Part shown: piece by piece, positions 1 to 11,025 of the stretch
How the letters are laid out: each line of letters opens with the position of its first letter
Position numbering within the stretch: position 1 is the stretch's first letter
NCBI GenBank assembly: GCA_946811185.2
Contig: OX328102.1
Location: 12,525,194 to 12,589,193, forward strand
Direction: 5' to 3'
Source of the DNA: Hippopus hippopus
Taxonomy: Eukaryota; Mollusca; Bivalvia; Cardiida; Cardiidae
Length of the DNA stretch: 64,000 nt
Program-made: the position numbers and the translations under genes
The notes under the pieces: generated by a model
Told to the model about the DNA's origin: nothing
Databases searched by the model: none
Seen by the model: only the letters and a program-made list of their open reading frames with translations

Positions 1-308
1 GTGCTTGCATTTGAACACACGATATTACATGTATGTCAGAAAGCAGTCAGTGGCTTAATTGTTAAGAATATTGTTCAACATTACTGCTACACAAACTCAT
101 AACAATGGTCATTGGTAGGAGAGGAATGAATCCTGTTGCAATGTCTAAGACCACATTTGAAGTCCCTTTCAGATGGGAATTAGGTATGGTTTCCTCCCTT
201 GCAGAGTTATAGGGACAGTGTTACAACAGTAAACTGGGTCTTTAGTACCTGTATCTTCATAATATTATACAGAAAGGTCTTTGGTCACTTTTTCTATGTA
301 TTTTACCA
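1..308. other. Intronic DNA, no gene recognised
   Basis: AT-rich sequence upstream of the first recognised NEK exon. A stretch near 40-170 shares wording (cagtcagtggctt; cctgttgcaatg) with SINE tails near 40247 and 58235, so it may be an old SINE fragment. I could not recognise a kinase N-lobe exon. Confidence 0.4.
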
Positions 309-528
309 TTAACCAATCAACCCTGAATTTAAACAACCCTGGGAAGTGGGCTTTTGAAAACATTGTGTGAAAGGAGAAAATGCTGGTCACCAGCATTTTC
401 TCCTTTTCCCATAATGTTTTCTACCCTTTCAGGAACTAATTCTATTTTTTGAGCTGCAATCTTTTTGTTCGCTTTAAATACATTCAATTTGGACAAGTCT
501 AAAATTTTGCCATCTGGTAAAGATTTAA
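309..528 (+). repeat. Pal-MITE (A+B)
   Basis: Arm A (tttaaacaaccctgggaag), then the palindrome around 385-405, then arm B ending ctggtaaagatttaa. The core gctggtcaccagc is a perfect palindrome. Left end eroded. Confidence 0.8.
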
Positions 529-644
529 ATAACTGTCATCATGCAGATATGGCTTAAGACAAACCTTTGAAAAACTCTGAATCTGTAATTTTCAATGCAT
601 TTTTTTTAACAGATTACATTAGAATCCCACATATCAACTGCACT

Positions 645-715
645 TATGAAGAAGGCTTTTGGAAACATGGTGGGGAAAGGAGGAAATACTATTAACCAGA
701 ATTCTGTCCTTTCAT
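645..715 (+). repeat. Degenerate Pal-MITE core
   Basis: Fragment with gaagaaggcttttggaaaca and an eroded hairpin; ends not found. Confidence 0.5.
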
Positions 716-813
716 ACAGTGTAAAATAAGGGGGAAAAAAAGGACAAAAGTTTCTTGGTGTTTCCACAACAGTTTCAAAAGTGGTCTACTTTTAATTGCA
801 TAAGAAGAATTGA

Positions 814-1143
814 GTAACCCTATACCACACAATCACAACTTTTAATGACCTGAGAAAGAAGCCTTTCAAAACATTGTGGAAAAAAGGAGAAAAATGTGAG
901 TAATTTTCTCCTCTTCCCATAAGGATTTTCACTCTTTTAAAGGCAATCCCATCATTAGAGCTACATTTAAATTGTAAATTTAAATAGTGACAAATCCTGT
1001 CAATTTTGGCACATCTTTAACTTTGTTATGTGGTAATGAGTTAACAGATTTATTTTAATCAGATCTACATTTGATGCGCATTTTGGCTTCAACATGATTT
1101 CAACTTGGACAAATCAAAATCAGGTCATGTGGTAACGGGTTAA
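814..1143 (+). repeat. Pal-MITE plus half copy
   Basis: A+B copy 814-1044, ending tggtaatgagttaa, followed at once by an extra B-arm end (1045-1143) that stops 35 bp before NEK exon a. Confidence 0.75.
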
Positions 1144-1178
1144 ATTTGAAAGAATTCATTTGTTTTTTAATGTTACAG

Positions 1179-1279
1179 TACCTACACAGTCTAAGTATTG
1201 CACACAGAGACATCAAAACTACAAATATCTTACTGACAGAGGACAATGTCATCAAGATTGCAGATTTTGGATTGGCAAG
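1179..1279 (+). CDS. NEK-like kinase exon a (HRD loop and DFG)
   Basis: The acceptor gttacag precedes TAC and the donor AAG|gtagca follows; the exon ends in phase 2. It encodes [13 protein letters not shown] through KIADFGLA, so it carries the catalytic Asp and the DFG Asp. Confidence 0.9.
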
Positions 1280-1366
1280 GTAGCATTATTTATTCTTCCC
1301 TCTTTTTTTCTTTTATATTTAAAATATAACTAATTATTCAAATAAACCAAATGATTTTATATAATC

Positions 1367-1410
1367 AAGCCATGCTCTGTGAAAGGGGGGGGAGGACTTA
1401 ATGCCTTATA
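1367..1410 (+). repeat. GAGCC-MITE end fragment
   Basis: Only the left terminus (agccatgctctgtgaaagg) is clear; the rest is eroded or another sequence. Confidence 0.5.
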
Positions 1411-1824
1411 CCAATACCAGCCCAAAGTAAAGTTATTCCTTCGAAAGGTATCATAATTCCTAGATTAGCGCTTATGGCACATTCCGTGGATGCTTAAGAA
1501 ATTCTGCATGTCCAAGGACCATTCTGTATGTACCTTATGATTCAGTCAATTGTTAGACAAAATGGTTTTTATGGGTCCACAGTTAGATGTATGTGTTCAC
1601 TGGCTGGTATAATGTATCACAGAGATACACATTTTACGGCTGATTATCAATGAGATACATTATGAGATAGCCACTGATTATAATTTATTGATTTTTTGCT
1701 AAAGTTATTGAGCTTTGAAACTATCGTGATTGGAAATTTTCTAATTTTTGTCATATTACCCTAGGGCTTATCAGAAAGTTGAAACAAAGATTTGCTTTAG
1801 ATCAAATGATCATAGAAAATATTT

Positions 1825-2074
1825 GAGCCATGCTCCTGGAAAAAGGGGGCTTAATGAATCTCGGTGATCCATTACATAACTTTGGATCAATTAAATACAT
1901 TTTTTTTTTCTGATGAATGACTGAATCCTGAGATAGAATGGTCATTGGACATGCAGAAAATTGACCAAAAGCAAAAAGTTTCGATCTATATCAGCCTGCA
2001 CAAACTGCGCAGGCCGACCTGGGTCGATACTTTTTGCAGATGCATCAAGGCCCCTTTTTACAGAGCATGGCTCA
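1825..2074 (+). repeat. GAGCC-MITE, full copy
   Basis: Starts gagccatgctcctgg and ends cagagcatggctc in inverted orientation. An inner palindrome gcctgcacaaactgcgcagg lies at 1994-2013. It stops about 95 bp before NEK exon b. Confidence 0.8.
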
Positions 2075-2168
2075 TTTGAAAATGTTAGGATATCATGTCT
2101 TGTCATGCAGTTATGATTGCCTGCCATCTGGGAGCATAGTGTTTCTTCTAAATATGTTGTTGTTGTAG

Positions 2169-2262
2169 GATCATGGGAAGTGTCACATGTTTAACAAAAG
2201 CAGTTGGTTCTCCTTACTTTATGAGCCCAGAAATGTTAGCTGGACAAGAATATACTATAAAG
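2169..2262 (+). CDS. NEK-like kinase exon b (activation segment)
   Basis: Acceptor ttgtag, donor AAG|gtaagt. It completes the Arg codon split with exon a and encodes AVGSPYFMSPEMLAGQEY, the activation and P+1 loop. NEKs usually have GTPYY here, so GSPYF is a mild divergence. Confidence 0.9.
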
Positions 2263-2434
2263 GTAAGTAAACAAATATATTACAAACACAACAACTATTA
2301 GACAGGTTAAATTGTGAAGAAAATAACAAACAAGAAAATATTGACGCATAGCATCAATGGCACCACAAACTGAATGGACAAAGTACTTCACCCATGATGA
2401 AAACTGCCTTTATCCCTATAAGTACCTTTCACTA

Positions 2435-2630
2435 CTAGAGTTGCCTTTGCGGCCAATGTAGATCAAGATAAGGCTGCACAAAACATGCAGCCTGATCTTC
2501 AATCTACACTGTCCGCTTTGCTGATACATTGCCGACAAAAACAAGCATGAAATTGCGGTTATTTGGGTCATAATCTTTGACAAAAAAAAATCTGTTGGGT
2601 TTATGCGGTGCTCTGAGGGTTAAAATATGA
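2435..2630 (+). repeat. GTAGATC palindromic repeat
   Basis: Inverted arms gtagatcaagataaggctgc and the reverse complement of gcagcctgatcttcaatctac around 2458-2510. Similar units recur near 19143, 24236, 39716, 44586, 45662 and 61391. Confidence 0.7.
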
Positions 2631-2753
2631 TTAACATATCAGTGAAGAAGCTACTTTCAACTAATAATCTACAATTCCTTACCCCAGGTGATCACTTGTT
2701 TTCCCACACTAAATTACAAAAAGAACTGTAGATCTTGTGTTTTTACATCCCTG

Positions 2754-3012
2754 CAGAATAAGGCTATAAATGAAAACATTGTGCAAAAAGAGAAAAAATG
2801 CTGGTTATCAGCATTATCTTTTTTTTTCCACTAATTTTACTACACTTTCAAAGACAAATTGCAGTACTTGAGCCTCCTTTCTTTTTAAGTCTGAAATGCT
2901 TTCGATTTGGACAAGTCCAATGTTTCCTTGTGTCAAAAAGAATTAACCCTCCACCTCATCACAAAATTTTGGACTTATGCTACATTGAAAGTAATGGCAG
3001 ATAACAAATTAA
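2754..3012 (+). repeat. Pal-MITE (truncated A + B) and B fragment
   Basis: The core copy 2754-2944 has lost the outer part of arm A. It shares TTAA at 2941-2944 with a B-arm stub (caaaattttggacttatgct) to 3012. Confidence 0.75.
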
Positions 3013-3158
3013 CCCTTTACCACACAATCCCAAGTTTTAATGATCCTAAGCAGGAAAGCTTTCAAAAACATTGTGGGATTTTCTACTTTGCCCACAATGT
3101 TTTCAAACGTCTTTTGTGTAAGGGTTTTAAAGTCACAGACTGCGCAATAAAGGGTTAA
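3009..3158 (+). repeat. Pal-MITE, homo form A+A
   Basis: Both ends are arm A type: ttaaccctttaccacacaat on the left and aaagggttaa on the right. One inner hairpin arm is deleted. It shares TTAA with both neighbours. Confidence 0.75.
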
Positions 3159-3381
3159 GTCATTACCACATGATACCAGGTTTCAACAACCCTGAGAAAG
3201 AGGCCTTTTGAAAACATTGTGGGAAAAGGAGAAAATAGTGGTAACCAGCATTTTCTGCTTTTCTCACAATGTTCTCTACCTGTTCAAGGACAAATACTAT
3301 CCTTTGAAAATGCTTGAATTGTGGTCTTTAAATATTTTCAATGTGGGCAAGTCTTAAATTTTCCCGTGTGGTAAAGGTTAA
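3155..3381 (+). repeat. Pal-MITE (A+B)
   Basis: TTAA at both ends; shares 3155-3158 with the A+A copy on its left. Core slightly eroded (agtggtaaccagcat). Confidence 0.85.
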
Positions 3382-3527
3382 ATAAGACAAGTGGCTTTTA
3401 AAGACTTATAAATTATGTAAAACTTCAGTCTGGGAACTTTGAAGGGTGGTTGCTTAATGCATATGGTTGCTGGGCACATGTGGTTGTTGACAGAGGTTTG
3501 ACTGTATTATCTTTTTTCTACTCACAG

Positions 3528-3635
3528 ACAGACATATGGAGCCTTGGCTGTTGTATGTATGAGATGGGAACAAAAAGCACTTTATTTTCGGCGCGGGATG
3601 AAACAGAGCTGCGACAAAAAGTTCATAATGCAGAG
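3528..3635 (+). CDS. NEK-like kinase exon c (subdomains IX-X)
   Basis: Acceptor ctcacag, donor GAG|gtttgt, exactly 36 codons, phase 0 on both sides. It encodes TDIWSLGCCMYEMGTKSTLF and an acidic helix; the Asp of DIWSLG stabilises the catalytic loop. Confidence 0.9.
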
Positions 3636-3799
3636 GTTTGTACTTACTGTTTCTAGCTTTAATGGACAGTGTAGACCAAGATCAGACTGCACAGAATACA
3701 ACTAAAAGGTCTTTTTGTACATAGATTACTTTGTGTTTAGCCTACAAAAAGGAAAGATTTACTGTGAACCTAAAATTCAATTTATAAGACTTAATTTAT

Positions 3800-4055
3800 A
3801 AACAGAAGGGAAAGTGTAGACTTGTCAAAAATTGAAAGCTCTCAAAGATGACACATACAGGTAAAATCTGGCTCAAATAATACTAATGTTTGGAAGGTTT
3901 AGAAAGCAGGCAAAGGAGAGGTACATTTCACCTTTCCCCACAGTGTTTTCTTACCTATAAGAAACAAAACCAATCATTTGAGACACATGTAATATCTATC
4001 ATCTGCTAATGTTTTCAACTTGGGCCAGTCTTAAATATTGTCATCTGGTAAAGAG
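3800..4055 (+). repeat. Pal-MITE, homo form B+B
   Basis: Left arm has gtagacttgtcaaaaattga and right arm has gttttcaacttgggccagtc: both are B-type arms in inverted orientation. Core eroded. Confidence 0.65.
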
Positions 4056-4083
4056 AAAGAAAAGAGAGCTGTAGGCTTGACTA

Positions 4084-4334
4084 AACCCTTAACACACAGC
4101 AAAATTTTAGACTTGTCCAAATTATCAGCATTTTAAGACATTAAATTACATGTAGCTCAAAAGATAATTGTTGTGCTTGAAATTAGAAAAAAAACATAGT
4201 GGGAAAAAGAGAAAATGCTGGTTACTTTTCTACCCTATCAAAGACAGAAATCATTTTAGTAACATTTAATTTGTCCTCTGCAAATGCTTTGAATTTGGTC
4301 CAGTCCAAAATTTGTTCTTTGGTAAAGGGTTTAA
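4084..4334 (+). repeat. Pal-MITE, homo form B+B
   Basis: Both arms carry the B signature (ttttagacttgtccaaatta; tttgaatttggtccagtcca). One inner hairpin arm is deleted. It ends 46 bp before NEK exon d. Confidence 0.7.
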
Positions 4335-4379
4335 CTGGTCTCTTGATCCACCTATGCTGTAGGTTCTACTGTATTGCAG

Positions 4380-4593
4380 AATATACCACTCCTTGCTAGG
4401 GCATTACCATATTGTGGTCAAGTCAAACAGCTATTTTGTGCCATGTTAAAAAAGGATAGTAAAGATCGGCCCACAGCTTGTAGAATTCTGGAAATTCTAA
4501 CTTCACACAGCCACTTACCTTCACAGAACAAAAGATCAGATTTTAGCAAAACGTGTCCAGCACGCTTATCCATGGACGACAGTGGTGTACACG
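4380..4593 (+). CDS. NEK-like kinase exon d (subdomain XI and linker)
   Basis: Acceptor tattgcag, donor CACG|gtaatt, phase 0 in and 1 out. It encodes NIPLLARALPYCGQVKQLF, then KKDSKDRPTACRILEIL with the invariant Arg, then a Ser-rich linker. The polypyrimidine region directly follows a Pal-MITE that ends at 4334. Confidence 0.9.
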
Positions 4594-4642
4594 GTAATTT
4601 GATGTGATTTTGTTTATCTCCTAGAGATTTTCCAACTTTTGT

Positions 4643-4873
4643 TTAACCCTATACTGCACAGTCCTGTTTTTTAACGACCTTCAGAATAAAGGCTTTTGAC
4701 AACATTGTTGAAAAAGGAGAAAATGCTGGTAATCAGCATTTTCTCCTTTTTTTCTACAATGTTTTCTCACCTTTCTTTGACAATTACAATCATTTGAACC
4801 ACAATGAATTTGTCATTTGCATATGCTTTTAATCTGGACAAGTTTAAAATTTTGTCGTGTGGTAAAGGATTAA
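4643..4873 (+). repeat. Pal-MITE (A+B)
   Basis: TTAA at 4643-4646 and 4870-4873; core gctggtaatcagcat well preserved. Confidence 0.9.
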
Positions 4874-4929
4874 TAACCTAACAATTTCTACATTTTTTTT
4901 TTTGAGAAGGCCTGATTGGTAGATATATT

Positions 4930-5012
4930 CATTCTTTACAAATGACAATATTTTAGACATTTCCACATTGAAAGCATTTGCAGGCAACATTTGAAATGTT
5001 GAATAATCCCTG
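4930..5012 (+). repeat. Pal-MITE B-arm fragment
   Basis: Contains ttgaaagcatttgcaggcaa; truncated before the HINE-like block that starts near 5030. Confidence 0.55.
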
Positions 5013-5029
5013 AAAGCCAGAAGAGCTTA

Positions 5030-6640
5030 TGTCATGGCATACTTTCCATTGTCCATCCGTCTTTTTCTTGTTTACCTGATCAAGTCTGCATTTGTGGTCG
5101 AATTGTTTTGAAACCTGCACAGTTTGTTTATATCATCAAAACCTTGAACCCTATTGATTTTGAGAAAAAAACGTCTGACAATGAGTAAGGGAAAAGTTGC
5201 CATTTAAAGCTGAAAATTTACATTCCTTTTTTATGCTATAAGTCCGCCTTTCCATTTGGATTTTTGTCAAACTTGCTTAGTTGCTTTGTATCATCAATAG
5301 CTTGAGCTCTATTGGTTTTGAAACAAGTGGGCCATGATGGCCCAATATCGCTCCAATTGCTAATAAGTCAAACCACTACAGGCCAAACATTACAATACTT
5401 GGCCATTTGGTTTTAAACTAGAAGACATACAAAGTTATTTTTTTATAAAATCCTACGAGAAAGTTATGACCCCAGGGCAAAGCCATTTTTGGCCACAAAG
5501 CTACATTTACTTGAATCCTGGTGGAGGTCCACAAGATAAAGTCCCATACCAAATAAAATAGGTCCAGAATGTGTGGTTATAAACAAGAAGATTTTCAAAC
5601 TTTCCTCAATAAAAGGCCCTGTAAAACATGAGATCCCTGAGACAGGGCTAAATTTAGTAGCCCTAGGTCTTATTGTTAGTAACAAGAAAGTTTATAAAGT
5701 TTTCACTATAAAAGCCCATGGAAAACTTGTGACCCCTGGAGTGGGGGCCAAACTTGACCCCAAGGTAATAATTTTGGGCCTTCTTGGTAGAGGACCACTA
5801 GATAAAGCTACATAAAAAATTTGTAGCCCTAGGCCTTATGGCTAGGTTTGAGTAGATTTTTAAAGTTTTCCCTAAATAAGCCCATGTAAAACTTGTGACT
5901 CCCTGGATGTGGCCAAATTTGACCCCAGGGCTATTATTTGGGCACTCTTGGTAGATGCCTACTTGATAAAGCTACATGCAAAATTTGGTAGCCCTAGGCC
6001 CTATGGCTAGGTACCAGAAGAATTTTAAAGTGTTCCCTATATAAGCCCATATAAAACTTGTGACCCCCGAGGCGGGGCCAAATTTGACCCCAGGGCTATA
6101 ATTTTAAGAAACTTGGAAGAGGTGAACTAGATAAAGCTACATGCCAAATTTGGTAGCCCTAGGCCGTATGGTTTCAGACGGGAAGATTTTCAATATTTTT
6201 CAGTTTTGTTGCCATGGCAACCAGAGTTTTTGAAGGAATCAAATTCTTTCAAAAAATTCCGAAGGGGACCATGGCAGGATCATTTCTGTGAAGTTTCATC
6301 AAAATTGGATGCGTCGTTTCAGAGAAGAAGATGTTTGAAATTAAAGTTAACGCACGACAGACACACACACAACGGACACCAGGCCATTACATAAGCCCGC
6401 TGGCCTTTGGCCAGTGGATCTAAAGGTTCTGATGATTTGTAATGAAAAAGTAGCCATTTAAAGTTGAAAATTTATTTTTCTTGTTTACGCAATAAAGTAG
6501 GCAATTTCGATCCAATTCTTTTGAAACTTGTACAGATCATTTGTATTATCAAGGATTGAACTCTGTCAAAAGAGAAGAAAATTCAGCTTTCAGTTAAGGA
6601 GAAGCAGCCATTTGAGGACTTAATGTTGTTTACTCCACAT
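5030..6640. mobile_element. Nested HINE/pearl-like block
   Basis: Outer pieces 5030-5320 and 6425-6640 share wording (gttgccatttaaagctgaaa and agccatttaaagttgaaaat; tcttgtttac), so they look like one older tandem-array element split by the younger element inside. Confidence 0.5.
5322..6424. mobile_element. Pearl/HINE-like element with 165 bp tandem array
   Basis: One end is aacaagtgggccatgatggc, with the hairpin gggccatgatggccc; the other is ctggcctttggccagtgga with a (ACAC)-rich stretch before it. Between them are about four units marked by gccctagg at 5661, 5827, 5992 and 6157, a period near 165 bp. This matches the layout of bivalve pearl/HINE elements. The short ORFs here are not conserved between units. 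Confidence 0.7.
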
Positions 6641-7160
6641 ATTCTATAATACTGGTCACATTTCTTGGAGGGATTGCCTTTTACGATAAGTACTGAAACG
6701 CTATCGAATTTGGCTGGATTCAAAACTATTGATCTTGAGAAATCACACTACAATTATTTAACCACTAGTATTTGTTCAACTCACCATGACTACTTATTAT
6801 GCTGTCTTAATGGGTTCAAAACCAGTTGCAACAACACCCCCCCCCCCATTTTTTCGGTGTGTGTTCATCTTTTTCCTTTTTGCATTATGATGGATGCTAG
6901 AAGATAAGCAAAATCACTGCCAGCAGAGTGATTCAGGCCCTCAAGGGTCTCTAAATTTTTTCAGCTGTGTTAAAAGTGAATATATTTGAAGCCAACAAAT
7001 TTAATGCAGCTCAAAGGATAAGGTTTGTCTTTTGAAAGATACATAGACAATTAACTTCTAGGGAAAAGGAGAAAATCCTGTTTTCAGTATTTACTCCTTA
7101 TTTTTCTACTTTGAAGGTCCCATTCACAAAGGTCATAAGCGCATGATATTGCTTAGTGAA
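6641..7160. other. Intronic DNA with one eroded MITE
   Basis: No gene seen. A poly-C run sits at 6837-6846 and an eroded Pal-MITE (B to A) spans about 7008-7125. Confidence 0.5.
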
Positions 7161-7189
7161 GAACTAAGTTATAAGGTTATGATTTATAC

Positions 7190-7412
7190 ACTCTTTACCG
7201 AAGGACATTTTTGACTCGTCGAAATTGAAAGCTGTTGCAGACAACAAATTCAAAAGTGACTCAAAAACTGTAATTTGCTGTTGGAAGGGCAGAAAACATT
7301 CTAGAAAAAGGAGAAACTGCTTGTAACCAGCAATTTCTCTTTTTCCCACAATGTTTTCAAAGATCTTTTTTCTCAAGATCATTAAAACTAGAGACTGAGT
7401 GGTAAAGGGTTT
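7190..7412 (-). repeat. Pal-MITE (B+A)
   Basis: Begins with the B arm (ctctttaccgaaggac), ends with the A arm (ggtaaagggttta); hairpin core around 7311-7332. Confidence 0.8.
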
Positions 7413-7505
7413 AGAAATTTGAAATTCACCACAGAGTATTTTAAACAAGAAACATTCATTCCTATATATTGAAAGTAATGTAGTTCCAATATGGAAAAAT
7501 GGGCT

Positions 7506-7860
7506 TTAACCCTTTACCACACATCCCAAATTTTAAAAATCCTGAGAAAGAAAACATAGTGGAAAAAGGAGAAAATGCTGGTTACCAGCATTTTCTCCAT
7601 TTCCCAAAATAATTTCTAATTTTCAATGATAAATCCATTCATTTCAACCACAATCAATTTGTCTTTCAATTCAGAGTGAGAGACAACTCCCAATATGTTG
7701 TTGTCTGGTAGAGCTAGACTATGTTAGGTAAAGAGTTACACAACCAAATTTAAGACTTGTCCACATTGAAGATATTTGAAGACCACAAATCAAGCATGAC
7801 TATAATGATGGGATTTTTTTATAAAAGGTTAGAAACATTGTGGAGGATAATCAAAGTTGT
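7506..7860 (+). repeat. Pal-MITE (A+B) plus B-arm stub
   Basis: Copy 7506-7737 with a near-perfect core, then a B-arm fragment 7738-7860 (acttgtccacattgaagata) that stops 22 bp before NEK microexon e, leaving only the pyrimidine tract between. Confidence 0.8.
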
Positions 7861-7882
7861 CTGTATTTTGGTTTACTTTCAG

Positions 7883-7921
7883 AGCCAGAAGCTTGTCGGC
7901 CTTGTACAGGGATCATTGAAG
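7883..7921 (+). CDS. NEK-like kinase microexon e
   Basis: A 39-base exon with acceptor ctttcag and donor GAAG|gtatgt, phase 1 on both sides, encoding EPEACRPCTGIIE after joining. It can be skipped without a frame change. Only splice signals and phase support it. Confidence 0.7.
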
Positions 7922-8216
7922 GTATGTAACTACATTGTGTGTATAATAAATCATTGAATGGCTTCTCTTCCTAAGTAGACGCTGTTATTTTTGCATTTTC
8001 AACAGGGCTCAGACCCCTTGATGACACAAATAATCTGTGCAACTTTTAAAAGAATTGAATGAACATGGAGACTTGGTGGCATACATAAGAACTGTAAATT
8101 TTCAACAAAGCGTTAGTCAAATTTCTTTCATTTTTAATAGCGTTTACACTACTGATGAAATAAACAAACCTTACAACTTCACAAATGTAGGACTAGTTTC
8201 TATTGCATAAACAAAA

Positions 8217-8963
8217 ACAAGAGGCCAGTTGGCCTTAAAGGGCTCACCTGAGTAAATTTAATTAAGTGATCTGGTTTCTTTGTTTGTATGGTGTTTAATG
8301 CTGTTTAAGAACAGTATAAGCTTATGCTTCCATTCCAATCCACTTTGTAGCATATTATATGTGTATGTATTTTGTACTTGTCTTATTATATTCTTGTATG
8401 TAAGAATGTTACAAATAAAATATGTTTAAACTAATGCCGTTTTCAAGATCATTTCAGTTATATCACAGTGGCTACTGCTCTTCTACATGCTTTTCCCGGA
8501 GTTTCTCTCACTAGTATTTCACACAATATTCTTCCAAAGCAACTGGCTGCTTTCCCACATAACCATCATTGAAACAATGATCAGGGGTGAGAGAGGTAGG
8601 AATCCTGTCACAATGACTATCATCAGTCCATAGAAAGAATTTGGTCTAGCTAGGGATTTGAACCTGTTCTCAAGTCCTATACACCACCAACTGCCTCACT
8701 GTGCTTTGCTAGTGCTCTTGGATCTTAAAAGTTATGGACTAAAAATGTGGCCTGTAGACCGCAAACAAGATTTTTCTCAGGTTTGTCCCAGTGATTTACT
8801 TTTTGATCCAACATGACCCATTAAGATATTATCAAAACAAACTTTCATGAGCACTGGACTGGGATTTGGCCTTTATAGTGCACACAAGGTAATTGTTGGC
8901 AGCTGCACAACAGACAACTGACACAGCATGATTACCAAAGCTCATCCTATTCAGGTGAGCTAC
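8217..8963. mobile_element. HINE-like element ends around an inserted repeat
   Basis: Left end aacaagaggccagttggcc followed by ggctcacctgag; right end ttcaggtgagcta. These are the termini of the element at 61555-63094. The interior 8283-8720 is another interspersed repeat. Confidence 0.55.
8283..8720. repeat. TGGTGTTTAACGCCG-type interspersed repeat
   Basis: Contains tggtgtttaatgctg, then after an insert of about 130 bp atttcagttatatcacagtgg and caactggctgctttccca. Related copies lie at 22600, 47214 and 54703. The origin of the family is unknown to me. Confidence 0.6.
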
Positions 8964-9045
8964 ATGTAAAAAGATGGACTGATGGACACATAGAGAGTGA
9001 AACCACATGTTATTGTAAGCTGTTTTGGCCTATGGCCAGTATAGT

Positions 9046-9250
9046 TTAACCCATTACCACACAATCCCAAGTTTTAACAACCATGGTAGATTAGACTTTT
9101 GAAAACATTGTGGAAAATGGAGAAAATGCTGGTAACCAGCCATTTTTTCTACTCTATCAGAGAAGGAATTCGTCATTACAGCAACATTTGTTGTCTGCAC
9201 ATGCTTTGAATTTGGTCCAGTCCAAATTTTGTTGTTTGGTAAAGAGTTGA
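9046..9250 (+). repeat. Pal-MITE (A+B)
   Basis: TTAA at 9046-9049. Part of the right hairpin arm is deleted (gctggtaaccagccatttt). Ends about 106 bp before NEK exon f. Confidence 0.8.
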
Positions 9251-9356
9251 AGGACATAATTTTCCTTCCTTTTAAATCGTGATCCTTTGTGCCATTTGTA
9301 CCAGCTAATGAGTTGCTCATAAAAATTGCCTCGCTCTTTATCTTCTTTCACTTCAG

Positions 9357-9411
9357 TGTACTTAACAGTGGAGCAAAAAGAATATCTTGATCAAATACAG
9401 AATCTTGAAGG
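9357..9411 (+). CDS. NEK-like kinase exon f (tail helix)
   Basis: Acceptor cacttcag, donor GAAGG|gtaagt, phase 1 in and 2 out. It encodes YLTVEQKEYLDQIQNLE, which looks helical, and joins in frame to its neighbours. Confidence 0.75.
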
Positions 9412-9524
9412 GTAAGTTGGAAATCTTGAGCGTAAAATAATTCAAGCCTTGTTTTTGTTTGCTTGGTGCTGTATGCCGATTTTTTCATTTTATTTGATAT
9501 AATCACAGCTGTAAGTGCACCTAT

Positions 9525-9722
9525 TAGTTGCATTTCTGGGTCTTTATTCACCAACAATTCTTAAGAACATTCTTAGTTTTGTTCTTAGGAATTTTAAAAT
9601 TTGAAAGTAACACTGTCAATCTCTGATTGGCTAAACCAAATAGTATAGCCAATCTGTTTTGACACTTTCTAAATCTGGAATTAGAATTAAAAATCAAGTG
9701 AAAAAAATGGTGAATATGGAAG
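9525..9722. repeat. Foldback repeat, copy 1
   Basis: Contains ttcaccaacaattcttaaga, tctgattggctaaaccaaat and an end (ggtgaatatgg) inverted to its start. A sister copy is at 10443-10615. Confidence 0.5.
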
Positions 9723-9796
9723 CTGGTGTTTCTGTTTTCTTTACCAAATAGCAAAATTGTAGAATGGTCCATATTGACAACATTTGCAGACAGCAG

Positions 9797-10168
9797 TTAA
9801 ACTCTTTACAGCACGACAAAATTTTAGCCAGATCAAAATCGGAAGCATTTCCAAAGGACATAGTATATGTGGCACAAGTAATGGCATTTGTCTGTAAAAG
9901 ATAAGAAAAGATTGCTTGTTACCAGTATTTTCTTCTTTTCCCACAATATTTTCAAAAGCTTTCTTTCTCAGGGTCGTTAAAACTCGGGATGCGGTAAAGG
10001 GTTAAATGTGGCTCAATGATGGATTGTGTCTTTCAAAAGACAGAAATGATTGGATAAAGCACAAAACTCTGGTTACTACATGTATCGTTTTCTCCTTTGC
10101 CTTATGTATATTTTGAGGCCTTCCTCATGAAGATTTTACAAGCAGACAATTGTTTTATAAAGAGTTAA
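9797..10168 (-). repeat. Two Pal-MITE copies in a row
   Basis: B+A copy 9797-10005 (TTAA at both ends) and a more eroded copy to about 10168. Confidence 0.7.
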
Positions 10169-10287
10169 TCCAGTAGAACACAACACTTGCTCTTCCCTAC
10201 TTGTGGCTTTACTGTGCAAAGTTTTGGATAGTTTTTCATTAATTTTATGGAATGATAATTTATCCTTTGCAATGACTTTTGCTTGCT

Positions 10288-10437
10288 TTTACCTTTTACC
10301 GCATGACAAAAAGGAAAAAGTTGTCTGAGAAGGGGTAGAAAACATTGTGGAAAATGGATAAAATGCTGGTTACAAAGTTTCCTTCAGCTTTCTTCCTCAG
10401 GGTTGCTAAAACTAGGGATTGTGTGACAAAGGGCTAA
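10288..10437 (-). repeat. Pal-MITE (B+A), deleted core
   Basis: Arm B shortened; hairpin right arm missing; ends with A-type aactagggattgtgtgacaa. Confidence 0.65.
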
Positions 10438-10442
10438 CTCTA

Positions 10443-10615
10443 AACCAGGTTTCATATTCACCAACCATTCGTAATATCATTCTAAGTCCAATTCTAGATT
10501 CAGAAAGTAACGCAACTTCTGATTGGCTAAACCATTGGTCTAGCAATTCAGAAAATTTAAGACTTTCAAATTTAGAAAATTCTTGTGAATAAGAATGGTT
10601 GGTAAATATGGACCC
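10443..10615. repeat. Foldback repeat, copy 2
   Basis: Ends are inverted: attcaccaaccattcgtaa and gaatggttggtaaatatgg. The middle has cttctgattggctaaacca, as in the copy at 9525. Confidence 0.6.
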
Positions 10616-10778
10616 ATATGTCAAAATTTTAGACTTGTGTAAAGCATTTTCTGACCACAAATCAAAGGTGACTCAAATGATAATGTGCCTTTGAAAGGGC
10701 AGAAGTCTGGGAAAATGACAGTGTTTTCAAAAATCTTCTTGCACAGGATCAGACATACGATTATTTGGCCAAGGGTTA
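10615..10778 (-). repeat. Pal-MITE (B+A), eroded
   Basis: Starts with caaaattttagacttgtgta and ends ggccaagggttaa; core deleted. Confidence 0.6.
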
Positions 10779-11025
10779 AAAACTTTAAAAGAATTTTGAC
10801 TGAGCCCAGGTTTTAAACCTTGGACCACTTATAAGACAAGATACAACCTGGCCAATATAAGCTTGATGAGGCCAAGCCTAAATACTCTTTTAGATAGTAA
10901 TGTTTCAGTTACAGGGGTGATAAGTTTGAAACCCTGCTGGGCATACCAGAATGTTTTTTTTTTTTGTACTTAAAATGTATTTGCATAACTCAATCACTGC
11001 TTCTTTGTGTGACTTTTTTTTAAAT

